In this document: positions 16,042-24,559 of the stretch, in pieces
Numbering within the stretch: the first letter of the stretch is position 1
How the letters are laid out: the number at the start of each line of letters is the position of its first letter
NCBI GenBank assembly: GCA_029061025.1
Contig: JAIDSW010000261.1
Span: forward strand, 1-32,494
Reading direction: 5' to 3'
Source of the DNA: Duncaniella sp.
Lineage (GTDB): Bacteria; Bacteroidota; Bacteroidia; Bacteroidales; Muribaculaceae
Length of the DNA: 32,494 nt
The notes under the pieces: model-generated
The model's input: the letters and a program-made list of their open reading frames with translations, nothing else
Database searches by the model: none
What the model was told of the DNA's origin: nothing
Position numbers and translations under genes: made by a program

Positions 16042-17451
16042 TCAGAAGTGGCTGGAGCCGTCGAAGCAATGGGTGCACACCTTGCACTTGGGCAGGCCGA
16101 TAGCCTCGATGAGATCCTCGATGGTATTGAATTTCAAGGATGTGAGGCCGAAATGCTGACGCATACGCTCCACGAGCGCATTGTATTCAGGCGAGCCTGT
16201 AGTGGTGTAGGCTTCGAGATTCTTGTTGGGGTCGCCTTCCATTTCCTCGATAAGGCGGCGGGTGAGAAGTTCCATATCACTCTTTGACGATGTGAAGCCC
16301 ACATAGCGGCATCCATAGATGAGCGGGGGACAGGCGATGCGCATGTGCACCTCCTTGGCGCCGCAATCATAGAGCACTTTCACATTATCGTTGAGCTGCG
16401 TGCCGCGCACTATCGAGTCATCGCAGAAGAGAGCGCGCTGTCCCTTGAGCAGAGCCTTGTTGGGCACAAGTTTCATCTTAGCCACAAGGTCGCGCATCGA
16501 CTGGTCGGCCGGCATGAAGCTTCGGGGCCAGGTGGGGGTATATTTTGAAATCAGGCGACGGTAAGGCACACCTTTTCCGGCAGCATAGCCCAGAGCCATG
16601 CCTACGCCCGAATCAGGTATACCGCAAGCGCAGTCCACTTCGTTTTCATCGCTCAGCGCCATCTTGAAGCCCGACTTGAAACGCACGTCCTCCACATTGG
16701 CGCCCTCGTAGGTAGAGGTAGGGAAGCCGTAATAAACCCAAAGGAATGCACAAATCTGCATTTCCTTGCCCGGAGGCGTAAGCTGGCGCACCTCGTCGGC
16801 GGTCACCTCCACCACTTCACCCGGGCCGAGATCACGCACCACCTCATAATCGAGATTGGGTAATGAGGTCGATTCCGAGCACAGAGCATAAGCTCCATTC
16901 TTGTGGCCGAGGATGATGGGCGTGCGGCCGAGGCGGTCGCGGGCGGCGATGATAGAGTTCTCGGTAAGGATGAGCATGGAGCAAGAGCCCTTGATCTTGT
17001 CATATACATGCTTGATACCTTCCTCGAAAGTCTTTCCGCGGGTGATGAGCAGAGCTATCAGCTCGGTCTGATTAGTGTAGCCCGAACTTAGTTCGGCAAA
17101 ATGTTTTCCGTCCTCAAGCAGTTCCTTCTCAAGCTCGTCGAGGTTGCATATCTTGGCGATAGTCACGATTGCAAACCGTCCTAAATGAGAATTGATAATG
17201 ATAGGCTGTGGATCGGTGTCGCTGATTACGCCTATTCCCATATTCCCTTTGAACTTTGACAGCTCTTTCTCGAATTTCGTGCGGAAATAGGTGCTCTCCA
17301 GACTGTGGATGGAGCGACAGAACTTTTTTTCGACGTTGTCGAAGGTGGCCATGCCACCGCGACGGGTACCAAGGTGTGAATTATAGTCCACACCATAAAA
17401 CAGGTCATTGCGGCAAGCATCCTTGGATGCTACTCCGAAAAATCCTCCCAT
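16042..17451 (-). CDS. PurF-like amidophosphoribosyltransferase paralogue with a degenerate glutaminase site
   Basis: PurF makes 5-phosphoribosylamine from PRPP and glutamine in purine synthesis. The whole 469-residue sequence follows PurF: an Ntn-hydrolase-like domain, then a phosphoribosyltransferase domain with an intact PRPP loop FCDDSIVRGTQ (342-352). However the glutaminase half lacks its key residues. The N-terminus is MGGFFGV instead of MCGI(F/V)G, so there is no Cys nucleophile. The GHVRYxT segment reads GVISDT (74-79), and the HNGN loop reads IAKICN (98-103). Cysteines expected to hold a [4Fe-4S] cluster, as in the Bacillus enzyme, are present: C234, C374 and C456-x2-C459-x2-C462. 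It may use free ammonia or have a new job. A regular purF would be expected elsewhere in the genome. The start follows a TAnnTTTG box by about 30 nt. Confidence 0.85.
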   Translation of the reverse strand: MGGFFGVASKDACRNDLFYGVDYNSHLGTRRGGMATFDNVEKKFCRSIHSLESTYFRTKFEKELSKFKGNMGIGVISDTDPQPIIINSHLGRFAIVTIAKICNLDELEKELLEDGKHFAELSSGYTNQTELIALLITRGKTFEEGIKHVYDKIKGSCSMLILTENSIIAARDRLGRTPIILGHKNGAYALCSESTSLPNLDYEVVRDLGPGEVVEVTADEVRQLTPPGKEMQICAFLWVYYGFPTSTYEGANVEDVRFKSGFKMALSDENEVDCACGIPDSGVGMALGYAAGKGVPYRRLISKYTPTWPRSFMPADQSMRDLVAKMKLVPNKALLKGQRALFCDDSIVRGTQLNDNVKVLYDCGAKEVHMRIACPPLIYGCRYVGFTSSKSDMELLTRRLIEEMEGDPNKNLEAYTTTGSPEYNALVERMRQHFGLTSLKFNTIEDLIEAIGLPKCKVCTHCFDGSSHF

Positions 17452-17483
17452 AGTTATGTGTAAAAATTAAAAATTTTAAGGCG

Positions 17484-17491
17484 CAAAGTTA
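17484..17491 (-). promoter_or_regulatory. Bacteroidetes -7 box of the PurF-like gene
   Basis: The minus strand reads TAACTTTG (TAnnTTTG), 32 nt before the ATG. The gap of 123 nt between this gene and the upstream glycosyltransferase, together with this box, suggests separate transcription. No clear -33 at the usual distance. Confidence 0.55.
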
Positions 17492-17574
17492 GACAAAAAA
17501 TCCGACAAATTCACCAATAGAGAACAAAAATTTTTAACAAAATTATACAACTATGATTGTCAGAATTTTACCGA

Positions 17575-18624
17575 TTACTCTTCAAGCAGGCGAGCATATA
17601 TTTTGTCCAATTGCTCCACCACACTGTCGATCGAATAGGCTGCCGCCTTACTTCGGGAACTCTTTCCCATAGCGCTTCGTACAGTAGGATTTGCCACAAC
17701 ATCCGTGATTGCATCCGTAAGAGCGGTAATATCACCGGGCTCTATAAGATAACCGTTGTCTCCATCTTCAACTATTGAAGGTATACCTCCCACGCGCGAA
17801 GCTATAATTGGCATCTCCCATGCCATACATTCGAGAATCGACACGGGCAGCCCCTCAAAATACGACGGCAACACGAAGCAATGGCACATTTCGAGCAGCT
17901 TCCGCTTTTCATCGCCCGACACCCAACCTTCGAGCACAACATTATCGTCAAGGCCCTCGCTGCTTATCATCGACTGCAACTTATCCTCTTCGCTTCCGGC
18001 TCCGGCAATGTGCAGCACAACTCTGTCGCGCACCTCAGGCTTAAGCTGCGCCATTGCCTTGACGAGATCAACCACACCCTTAGCTTTTATATTATCCAAA
18101 ACTCCCAGATAAAGCAGGTGAATCTTTTCGGGATCAGCCTCGCGTTCCACTTGAGCCGGATAATTCACCGGATTCGGTACCAAATCAAGATTCTTAATGC
18201 CATGAGACGAAAAAAAGTCATACCACTGATCAGAAAGACATATCACCTCGTCGCAATAATTCAGTGAACGGGCAATACCTTCGGGATCGGTATTGAAATA
18301 GTCCGCAAATCGTCCGCTGTGCACATGCATCACCACCTTGCGACCAAGGCGCCGAGCCAGGCGGGCGAAATACATCTTGCGGCGGAAGCTGGCTCCCGAC
18401 GCCGAGTGTATATGCACTATCTTTATGGAGGGATGAGTGAGAAGCAGCCATGCCGCGCTGGCATAGCCTCCGATAAAATCAACTATCTTGCGGGCAGCCG
18501 ACCCGCCATGATAGCTGGCCACGAAGTGCGCCCCGGGCATAGTTGACGCATAGGCTTTCAGCACCTCGTCCATGCCGCCGCGCGACCGCGGACCGACGAA
18601 TAATATTTTCTCACTTTTAGTCAT
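17575..18624 (-). CDS. Glycosyltransferase family 4 (GT-B fold)
   Basis: Transfers a sugar from a nucleotide-sugar donor, probably to a cell-surface glycan; donor and acceptor are unknown. With the start used here it is 349 residues. The GT4 pattern is clear: N-terminal Rossmann half with FVGPRSRGGMDEVLKAY (9-25), HIHSASGASFRRK, HVHSGRFADYF; C-terminal half with LLYLGVLDNIKAKGVVDLV and the E-x7-E signature FEGLPVSILECMAWEMP, followed by SRVGGIPSIVEDGDNGYLI. The frame is open back to 18720, but a TAnnTTTG box at 18634-18641 lies between that codon and the ATG at 18624, and the conserved fold begins at MTKSEKILFVG. I therefore take the shorter start. No other glycan genes are adjacent. Confidence 0.9.
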   Translation of the reverse strand: MTKSEKILFVGPRSRGGMDEVLKAYASTMPGAHFVASYHGGSAARKIVDFIGGYASAAWLLLTHPSIKIVHIHSASGASFRRKMYFARLARRLGRKVVMHVHSGRFADYFNTDPEGIARSLNYCDEVICLSDQWYDFFSSHGIKNLDLVPNPVNYPAQVEREADPEKIHLLYLGVLDNIKAKGVVDLVKAMAQLKPEVRDRVVLHIAGAGSEEDKLQSMISSEGLDDNVVLEGWVSGDEKRKLLEMCHCFVLPSYFEGLPVSILECMAWEMPIIASRVGGIPSIVEDGDNGYLIEPGDITALTDAITDVVANPTVRSAMGKSSRSKAAAYSIDSVVEQLDKIYARLLEE

Positions 18625-18633
18625 AACTGTCGG

Positions 18634-18641
18634 CAAAGATA
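18634..18641 (-). promoter_or_regulatory. -7 box of the glycosyltransferase gene; supports the short start
   Basis: The minus strand reads TATCTTTG (TAnnTTTG) only 9 nt before the ATG at 18624. The mRNA would have a leader of a few bases or none. No good -33 box was found, so this is moderate support. Confidence 0.5.
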
Positions 18642-18731
18642 ACCAAAAATTATGAGATGCAGTCATCACGCATCTACATATTTCACTTTCAGCCTGAAGC
18701 CTTGCCACAGGCTCCGGCAATAAAAATCATG

Positions 18732-18799
18732 CAAAATGTTGCAATTTTGATGCATCATTAACTTTTTTTTGGGTAATTGCGGAAAAATATCTATATTCG
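18732..18799 (+). promoter_or_regulatory. Promoter and possible operator of the glycogen operon
   Basis: TTTG at 18768-18771 and TATATTCG at 18792-18799 are 20 nt apart, close to the Bacteroidetes -33/-7 pattern with one -7 mismatch. Just upstream lie an inverted repeat CAAAAT-GTTGCA-ATTTTG (18732-18749) and the palindrome TGATGCATCA (18748-18757), which could bind a regulator. The leader would be about 90 nt. Confidence 0.5.
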
Positions 18800-18896
18800 T
18801 GGAATTAAATCCAGACCATGACAAAGCGTGCCATGAACGGTTCTGATTATCGGAATTAATTAACATCTACATATACCTATTCATTACTATTTTAAC

Positions 18897-20843
18897 ATGA
18901 GCTATCTCAAGTTTGATAAAAACCTCATGATTAATCTGGAGCAGTCTCTACCGAAGGAGATTCTCCGCACTAATCAGTCGGGCGCCTATCACTGCACCAC
19001 GATAGTAGACTGCAACACCCGCAAGCAGCACGGCCTCCTGGTGGTGCCTGTACCGGAGCTGGGTAACTCCTGGCATGTACTGCTGTCGTCGCTCGATGTG
19101 ACCGTATACCAGCACGGCGCTCCGTTCAATCTCGCTCTCCACCGCTACAGCGGAGGCGTGATGAATCCCAACGGACATAAATATATCCGTGAATTTGACT
19201 GTGACAACGTGCCCCGCACCACTTACCGCGTGGGTGGCGTGATTCTCACCAAGGATAAGATTTTCAGCTCCAAGGAAAACCGCATTCTCATTCGCTATAC
19301 TCTCGTCGACGCCCACTCGGCCACTACCCTGCGCTTCCGCCCCATTCTCGCTTTCCGCGAAGCCAATGAGCTGTGTGTGGCCAACGACGCCCTCAATCCC
19401 ACCATTCCCGAGGTTGCCAACGGCGTGAGCGCATGCCTCTACAACGGCTACCCCACCCTCTACATGCAATTCTCCCGCAAGCCACAGTGGACCTACGATC
19501 CCCACTGGTACAACGGATTTGAATACGTAAAGGATCTGGAGCGCGGCGTGCCCTACACCGAAGATCTGTGGGTACCCGGCTATTTCGACATTCCCATCAA
19601 GAAAGGTGAGTCGATCATCTTCTCGGCCGGACTTTCGGAAGTATCTCCCCGCTCGCTCACGAGCATGTATGAGAAGGAAATCACTCAGCGCACATGCCGC
19701 AACTCGTTTTTCAACTGCCTGAAAAACGCCGTGAAGCAGTGCTACCTCGACGAGCCCGACGGCATGTATCTTCTCTCGGGTTATCCCTGGGGCAAGATTC
19801 TCGCCCGCAACACTTTCATGGCACTTCCCGGCGCCACCATCGCCATCAATCATAAGGAAGACTTCGAGCGCATAGCCGACTCAGGCATCAAGGCTCTCCG
19901 CGATTACTTTGAAAACGGCAATATGCACGACCGTCTGCTCGGCATCGACCTGCCCGACGTTCCGCTGTGGGCAGTGTGGGCTCTCCAGCAGTATTCCAAA
20001 GCCTACGGCAAGGAGGAGACCCGCAAGCGCTACATGCCTGTCATCAAGGAAATCCTCGACTATATCCTCGACAACCGCCATCCCCGCATGAAGGTTGACG
20101 GCGACGGCATGGTGTGGATCGAAGGCACCGAGCGCCCGCTGTCGTGGATGAATGCCGCTCTGGGAGGCCGTCCCATCGTGCCCCGCACCGGCTATCTTGT
20201 GGAGTTCAATGCGCTGTGGTACAACGCCCTGATGTTTGCCACCAAGCTTGCCGAGGATGATCCCAAGGCTGCCGCCGACGCCGCCCGCTGGAAAGAGACG
20301 GCCGAAAAGATGGCACCGAAATATGTCAGCACCTTCCTCAACGACTACGGTTATCTTTACGACTATGTAGCCGGCACCTACGCCGACCCGTCGGTGCGTC
20401 CCAACATGGCCGTCGCCATAGGCCTTGACTACTCGCCGCTCGACCGTCGCCAGCGCAAGGGAGTGCTCGATGTAGTTACCCGCGAGCTCCTCACGCCCAA
20501 GGGCCTCCGCACGCTTTCGCCCAAGAGCTACGGCTACCGTCCCTTCTACCTCGGCTCGCCCGAGGAGCGCGAGATGGCTCTCCACAACGGCCCCGTGCGC
20601 CCGTGGCTCATGGGATTCTATGCCGACGCTTACCTCAAGGTATTCGGCGCAAGCGGCGTGGGCTACATTGACCGCATGCTCATAGGCTTCGAGGACGATC
20701 TGAGCCAGGGTTGCATCGGCTCGCTGTCGCAGCTCTACGACGCCAACCCGCCTTTCAACGGCCGAGGCGCCATAAGCCACGTCACCAATGTGGCCGAAGT
20801 GCTCCGCACGCTCACCACGCTCAAGAAATTCAACATGGACTAA
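18897..20843 (+). CDS. Glycogen debranching enzyme-like protein (GH133 / amylo-alpha-1,6-glucosidase family)
   Basis: The family removes alpha-1,6-linked glucose at glycogen branch points. The 648-residue protein has the beta-rich N-terminal domain (about 1-255: NQSGAYHCTTIVDCNTRKQH, GLLVVPVPELG) and the C-terminal (alpha/alpha)6 domain (about 265-648: LLSGYPWGKILARNTFMALP, PRTGYLVEFNALWYNAL). Two positions look unusual. Family members I know read 'RDTF' and 'WMDA', whereas here N305 (ARNTF) and N419 (SWMNA) replace the Asp, and WMDA is the expected catalytic-acid site. The C-terminal motif, usually like 'GCISQAWSVAE', reads GAISHVTNVAE. Activity is therefore uncertain. It is the first gene of the glycogen operon, with the GT4 synthase gene 22 nt downstream. 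Confidence 0.88.
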   Translation: MSYLKFDKNLMINLEQSLPKEILRTNQSGAYHCTTIVDCNTRKQHGLLVVPVPELGNSWHVLLSSLDVTVYQHGAPFNLALHRYSGGVMNPNGHKYIREFDCDNVPRTTYRVGGVILTKDKIFSSKENRILIRYTLVDAHSATTLRFRPILAFREANELCVANDALNPTIPEVANGVSACLYNGYPTLYMQFSRKPQWTYDPHWYNGFEYVKDLERGVPYTEDLWVPGYFDIPIKKGESIIFSAGLSEVSPRSLTSMYEKEITQRTCRNSFFNCLKNAVKQCYLDEPDGMYLLSGYPWGKILARNTFMALPGATIAINHKEDFERIADSGIKALRDYFENGNMHDRLLGIDLPDVPLWAVWALQQYSKAYGKEETRKRYMPVIKEILDYILDNRHPRMKVDGDGMVWIEGTERPLSWMNAALGGRPIVPRTGYLVEFNALWYNALMFATKLAEDDPKAAADAARWKETAEKMAPKYVSTFLNDYGYLYDYVAGTYADPSVRPNMAVAIGLDYSPLDRRQRKGVLDVVTRELLTPKGLRTLSPKSYGYRPFYLGSPEEREMALHNGPVRPWLMGFYADAYLKVFGASGVGYIDRMLIGFEDDLSQGCIGSLSQLYDANPPFNGRGAISHVTNVAEVLRTLTTLKKFNMD

Positions 20844-20865
20844 TCACTCTCTCATTTCCTGACAT

Positions 20866-22104
20866 ATGAAAGCTTTAATGTTCGGATGGGAATTCCCACC
20901 TCATATCCTCGGCGGACTCGGAACCGCCAGCTACGGTCTCACTAAGGGAATGTGGGAGTGTGGCGACATGGACATTACATTTGTTATCCCCAAGCCCTTC
21001 GGCGACGAAGAGAAGCACTTCGCCAACATCATAGGCATGTCGCAGGTGCCCATCGCATGGCGCGACGTCGACCGCGACTATGTGGAGCAGCGCATCGGCA
21101 AACTCATGAGTCCCGACCTCTACTATCGTCTGCGCGACCATATCTATGCCGACTTCAACTACATGCGCACCAACGATCTGGGTTGCCTCGAATTTTCGGG
21201 CCGCTACCCCGACAATCTCGTGGAGGAAATCAACAATTACTCGATATGCGCCGGCGTCATCGCCCGCACCCTCGACTTCGACATCATCCACTCCCACGAC
21301 TGGCTCACCTATCCCGCCGGCATCCATGCCAAGCAGGTTACCGGCAAGCCTCTGGTGATACATGTTCACGCCACGGAGTTTGACCGCTCGCGAGGGAAAC
21401 CCAATCCCACCGTGTTCGGCATCGAAAAAGACGGCATGAACAATGCCGACCATATCATCACCGTGTCCAATCTCACCCGCGACACCGTGATCAACAATTA
21501 CGGCATCGACCCGGCCAAAGTCACCACCGTGCACAACGCCGTGACTCCGCTCACCCCCGAGCAGATGGACGTTCACCCCACCAAGCCCAAGGAAAAGGTA
21601 GTCACCTTCCTGGGTCGAATCACCATGCAGAAAGGACCCGAATATTTCGTGGAAGCCGCAGCCAAGGTGCTCAAGAACAATCACAACGTGCGCTTCGTGA
21701 TGGCCGGCAGCGGCGACATGATGGACAAGATGATCAATCTCGCAGCCGAGCGCGGTATCGCCGACCGCTTCCATTTCCCCGGCTTCCAGAAAGGCAAGCA
21801 GGTATATGAGATGCTCAAGGCGTCAGACGTCTACGTGATGCCCTCGGTATCGGAGCCCTTCGGTATCTCGCCCCTGGAGGCAATGCAGATGGGAGTGCCC
21901 TCGATCATCTCCAAGCAGAGTGGTTGCGCCGAGATTCTCAACAACGTCATCAAGACCGACTACTGGGATATCGACGCCATGGCCGACGCCATCAACTCCA
22001 TCGTCACCTACCCCGCGATGTACAATCAGCTCCGCGAGGACGGTCTGGCCGAGGTCAACCAGATCACCTTGGACAATGCCGGAAAGAAAGGAATCGACAT
22101 CTAA
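20866..22104 (+). CDS. Glycogen synthase-like glycosyltransferase (GT4, starch-synthase-like)
   Basis: Probably extends alpha-1,4-glucan chains from a nucleotide-glucose donor, given its place between a debranching enzyme and a GH57 protein. The 412 residues form a GT-B fold. The N-terminus MKALMFGWEFPPHILGGLGT carries the donor-phosphate glycine loop. HSHDWLTYPAGIHAK and VIHVHATEFDRSRGKPNP follow. The C-terminal half has FLGRITMQKGPEYFVEAA with the Arg and Lys donor ligands, and SEPFGISPLEAMQMGVP with the E-x7-E signature. It is shorter than classical GT5 GlgA (about 480 residues) and closer to GT4. No signal peptide. It starts 22 nt after the debranching gene. Confidence 0.9.
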   Translation: MKALMFGWEFPPHILGGLGTASYGLTKGMWECGDMDITFVIPKPFGDEEKHFANIIGMSQVPIAWRDVDRDYVEQRIGKLMSPDLYYRLRDHIYADFNYMRTNDLGCLEFSGRYPDNLVEEINNYSICAGVIARTLDFDIIHSHDWLTYPAGIHAKQVTGKPLVIHVHATEFDRSRGKPNPTVFGIEKDGMNNADHIITVSNLTRDTVINNYGIDPAKVTTVHNAVTPLTPEQMDVHPTKPKEKVVTFLGRITMQKGPEYFVEAAAKVLKNNHNVRFVMAGSGDMMDKMINLAAERGIADRFHFPGFQKGKQVYEMLKASDVYVMPSVSEPFGISPLEAMQMGVPSIISKQSGCAEILNNVIKTDYWDIDAMADAINSIVTYPAMYNQLREDGLAEVNQITLDNAGKKGIDI

Positions 22105-22179
22105 ACCAAAGTCATCACCAAATAACCCTAAACATCCACCCGGTGGCTCGGTCACCACATATATATATCCAACGCAATC

Positions 22180-23694
22180 ATGAAAGCAATTTGTTTCTAT
22201 TTTCAGTTTCATCAGCCATTCCGACTGAAAAGATACCGCTTCTTCGATATAGGCAACGATCATTACTACTACGATGACTTTGCCAACGACGACATAATCA
22301 CCCGCATCGCCCAGCGCAGCTACATCCCCGCAGCCGAGACCCTGCTGCAGATGATCGAGGAGAGCAAGGGCAAGTTCAAGTGTGCCATCTCGGTCACAGG
22401 TACCGCTCTGGAGCAGTTTGAGCAGTATGTACCCGAGTTTATCGACCTGCTCAAGAAGCTCGCCGATACCGGTTGCGTGGAATTCCTCGCCGAGACCAAC
22501 AGCCACTCGCTCGCGTCGCTCACCGACCCCGAGGAATTTGCCCTCCAGGTAAGAAACCACGACATGAAGATCGAGCGTCTTTTCGGTCAGAAAACCAAGG
22601 TGCTCCGCAACACCGAGCTCATCTACTGCGACGAAATGGCTCCCCAGATTCTGGGCATGGGCTACAAGGGCGTGATCACCGAAGGCGCCAAGCACATCCT
22701 CGGATGGAAGTCGCCCAACTATGTATATTGCGCCGCTTCAGCTCCCAAGCTCAAGATTCTGCTGAAAAACGACAAGTTCAGCGACGACATCTCGCTCCGC
22801 TTCAGCAATCCCCAGTGGGATCAGTATCCCCTCAACGCCGATACCTATATCAACTGGATCGCCGACACCCCCGCCGAGGAGCAGATCATCAACCTCTTCA
22901 TGAACATGGAGGTATTCGGTGATTTCCAGCCCCGCGAGACAGGTATATTCCAGTTCCTCGCCGCTCTGCCCCGCTTCGCTCAGGAAAGAGGCGTGGAATT
23001 CTGGACGCCCTCTACCGCCATCGCCAAGCTGAAACCCGTAGCCGAGCTTTCAGTCATGCACCCCATCTCTTGGTCCGACGAAGCCCGCGACACCTCGGCA
23101 TGGCTCGGCAACAAGCTCCAGAACGAGGCTTTCAACAAGCTCTACTCGGTGGCTGAGCGCGTGCGTCTGTGCGACGACCGCCGCCTGAAACTCGACTGGG
23201 AACGCCTGCAGTCGGCTGACCACTTCTTCTATATGTCGACCAAGCATATGGCCGACGGCACAGCCCACGCAGCATTCTCGCCCTACGAGACTCCATTCCA
23301 GGCGTTCACCAACTACATGAACGTACTTGCCGATTTCATCGTCCGCGTTGAAGAGCAGTATCCCCTCTCTATCGAAAACGAAGAGCTCAACGCCCTGCTA
23401 ACCACCATCCGCAATCAGGCTGCCGAAATCGAAGCCCTCACAAAGGAAACCGAGTCGATGCGCAAGAATATCGAGCACTTCAACGACGAGCTCAAGGCAG
23501 CTCCCGCCGTAGAAGCTCCCGCTGAAAAGACCGAAAAGAAGGCTGAAAAGAAGGCTGAAAAGAAGGCCGAGAAAAAGCCTGCCGCAAAGAAAACTCCCGC
23601 AAAGAAAGCTGAGAAAGCAGCCAAAAAGCCTGCCGCCAAAAAGCCCGCGAAAAAGGAGGCCGCTACTGAAAAACCTGAAGGAGAAACAAAGTAA
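22180..23694 (+). CDS. GH57 alpha-amylase-like protein with a Lys/Ala-rich C-terminal tail
   Basis: GH57 enzymes act on alpha-glucans. The 504-residue protein shows FYFQFHQPFRLKRY (7-20, region with HQP), AETNSHS (104-110) and VLRNTELIY (141-149) with the expected nucleophile Glu at 146. The segment FMNMEVFGDFQPRETGIF (240-257) matches the FMDYETFGEHQ-type region, but has N242 where I expect the catalytic Asp. Such substitutions mark the 'alpha-amylase-like' GH57 group, so it may be inactive or regulatory. Residues about 400-440 look like a coiled coil. From about 445 to the end the sequence is almost only Lys, Ala, Glu and Pro (EKKA and PAAKK repeats), histone-H1-like and strongly basic. The tail might bind the glucan, nucleic acid or a partner. 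No signal peptide; last gene of the operon. Confidence 0.9.
   Translation: MKAICFYFQFHQPFRLKRYRFFDIGNDHYYYDDFANDDIITRIAQRSYIPAAETLLQMIEESKGKFKCAISVTGTALEQFEQYVPEFIDLLKKLADTGCVEFLAETNSHSLASLTDPEEFALQVRNHDMKIERLFGQKTKVLRNTELIYCDEMAPQILGMGYKGVITEGAKHILGWKSPNYVYCAASAPKLKILLKNDKFSDDISLRFSNPQWDQYPLNADTYINWIADTPAEEQIINLFMNMEVFGDFQPRETGIFQFLAALPRFAQERGVEFWTPSTAIAKLKPVAELSVMHPISWSDEARDTSAWLGNKLQNEAFNKLYSVAERVRLCDDRRLKLDWERLQSADHFFYMSTKHMADGTAHAAFSPYETPFQAFTNYMNVLADFIVRVEEQYPLSIENEELNALLTTIRNQAAEIEALTKETESMRKNIEHFNDELKAAPAVEAPAEKTEKKAEKKAEKKAEKKPAAKKTPAKKAEKAAKKPAAKKPAKKEAATEKPEGETK
23533..23580 (+). repeat. Four tandem 12-nt units inside the GH57 gene
   Basis: GAAAAGAAGGCT occurs twice exactly, then as GAAAAGAAGGCC and GAGAAAAAGCCT, encoding EKKA, EKKA, EKKA, EKKP. 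A 9-nt partial unit GAAAAGACC precedes it. Being multiples of three, gains or losses would change tail length without breaking the frame. Confidence 0.8.
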
Positions 23695-23716
23695 CATAAC
23701 ATCCAATCCCACCCGT

Positions 23717-23750
23717 GAGGGCCTGCCGTAACCGACAGGCTCTCATTTTA
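23717..23750 (+). terminator. Intrinsic terminator of the glycogen operon
   Basis: GAGGGCCTG pairs with CAGGCTCTC (one G-T pair) around CCGTAACCGA and is followed by ATTTTA. It ends six bases before the start codon of the next gene, so the SDR gene has no room for its own promoter between the two; read-through or a promoter inside the upstream gene is implied. Confidence 0.7.
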
Positions 23751-23755
23751 CGCTA

Positions 23756-24523
23756 ATGAACCGAAAAGTAATATTCATCACCGGCGGCTCCACCGGTATA
23801 GGCGCGGCATCGGTAAGACTCTTTGCCGAGCGAGGCTGGAATGTATCGTTCATGGATATAGACAGCGAGGAGGCCGCCCGGCTCATCGCCTCAACCGGCC
23901 ATGACGGGCAAATACTGTTCACGCAGGGCAACACCCGCTCGCGCTCCGACATCGATGCGGCCGTCGACGCTACCATAGCCCGCTGGGGAAGGCTCGACAG
24001 CGTGTTTGCCAACGCCGGAATCCACCGCCGCAACACGCTGCTCGACATCACCGACGAGGAGCTCGACCTGATGATCGACACCAACATCCGCGGCACCGTC
24101 AATACCCTTCGCGCGGCCGTTCCCCGCATTATCGCATCGGGAGGCGGCACGGTGGTGATCAATGTCAGCGACCAGTGGTATGTGGGCAAGCCCCACAGCT
24201 TCGGCTACGGACTCACCAAAGGCGCGCTCGGACAGATCACCCGCTCGCTCGCCCTCGATCTGGGACCGCAGGGAGTGAGAGTCAACGCCGTGTGTGCCGG
24301 CACAGTACGCACCCCGCTCGTCGATAATCTTTTCAAGAAATATGAAGCCGAAGGTCGCGGCTCAGCCCGTGAGTTTTGGGAGGAAGAAAATGCTCTTTAC
24401 ATGCGTGGCCGCGTGGGCGAGCCCGACGAGATAGCGCGCCTTGTATATTTCCTCGCCTCCGACGAATCCTCATTCTGCACAGGCGGTCATTTTCTCGCCG
24501 ACGGCGGCCTGGTAGCCGGCTGA
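23756..24523 (+). CDS. Short-chain dehydrogenase/reductase (SDR)
   Basis: A classical SDR of 255 residues, probably NAD(H)-linked. The cofactor loop TGGSTGIG is at 9-16, an acidic residue (D34) at the end of the second strand favours NAD over NADP, and the NAG motif is at 86-88. The catalytic residues are N110, S138, Y151 and K155 (FGYGLTKGAL). The C-terminal end (FCTGGHFLADGGLVAG) matches the 3-oxoacyl-ACP reductase/sugar dehydrogenase-like subgroup. The substrate cannot be told from the sequence. The start codon is six bases after a terminator-like hairpin. Confidence 0.93.
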   Translation: MNRKVIFITGGSTGIGAASVRLFAERGWNVSFMDIDSEEAARLIASTGHDGQILFTQGNTRSRSDIDAAVDATIARWGRLDSVFANAGIHRRNTLLDITDEELDLMIDTNIRGTVNTLRAAVPRIIASGGGTVVINVSDQWYVGKPHSFGYGLTKGALGQITRSLALDLGPQGVRVNAVCAGTVRTPLVDNLFKKYEAEGRGSAREFWEEENALYMRGRVGEPDEIARLVYFLASDESSFCTGGHFLADGGLVAG

Positions 24524-24559
24524 TATATCATAATTACTAATTCTCAACACCATTAACTT

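Noticed and set aside
18625-18720. Longer start for the GT4 glycosyltransferase
   Set aside because: The extra 32 residues have no glycosyltransferase character and lie upstream of a TAnnTTTG box; the fold begins at MTKSEKILFVG.
18948-21774. Several frames of about 300 codons antisense to the glycogen genes
   Set aside because: Low-complexity, His/Val/Gly-rich translations typical of shadows of GC-rich genes; the plus-strand genes are unambiguous.
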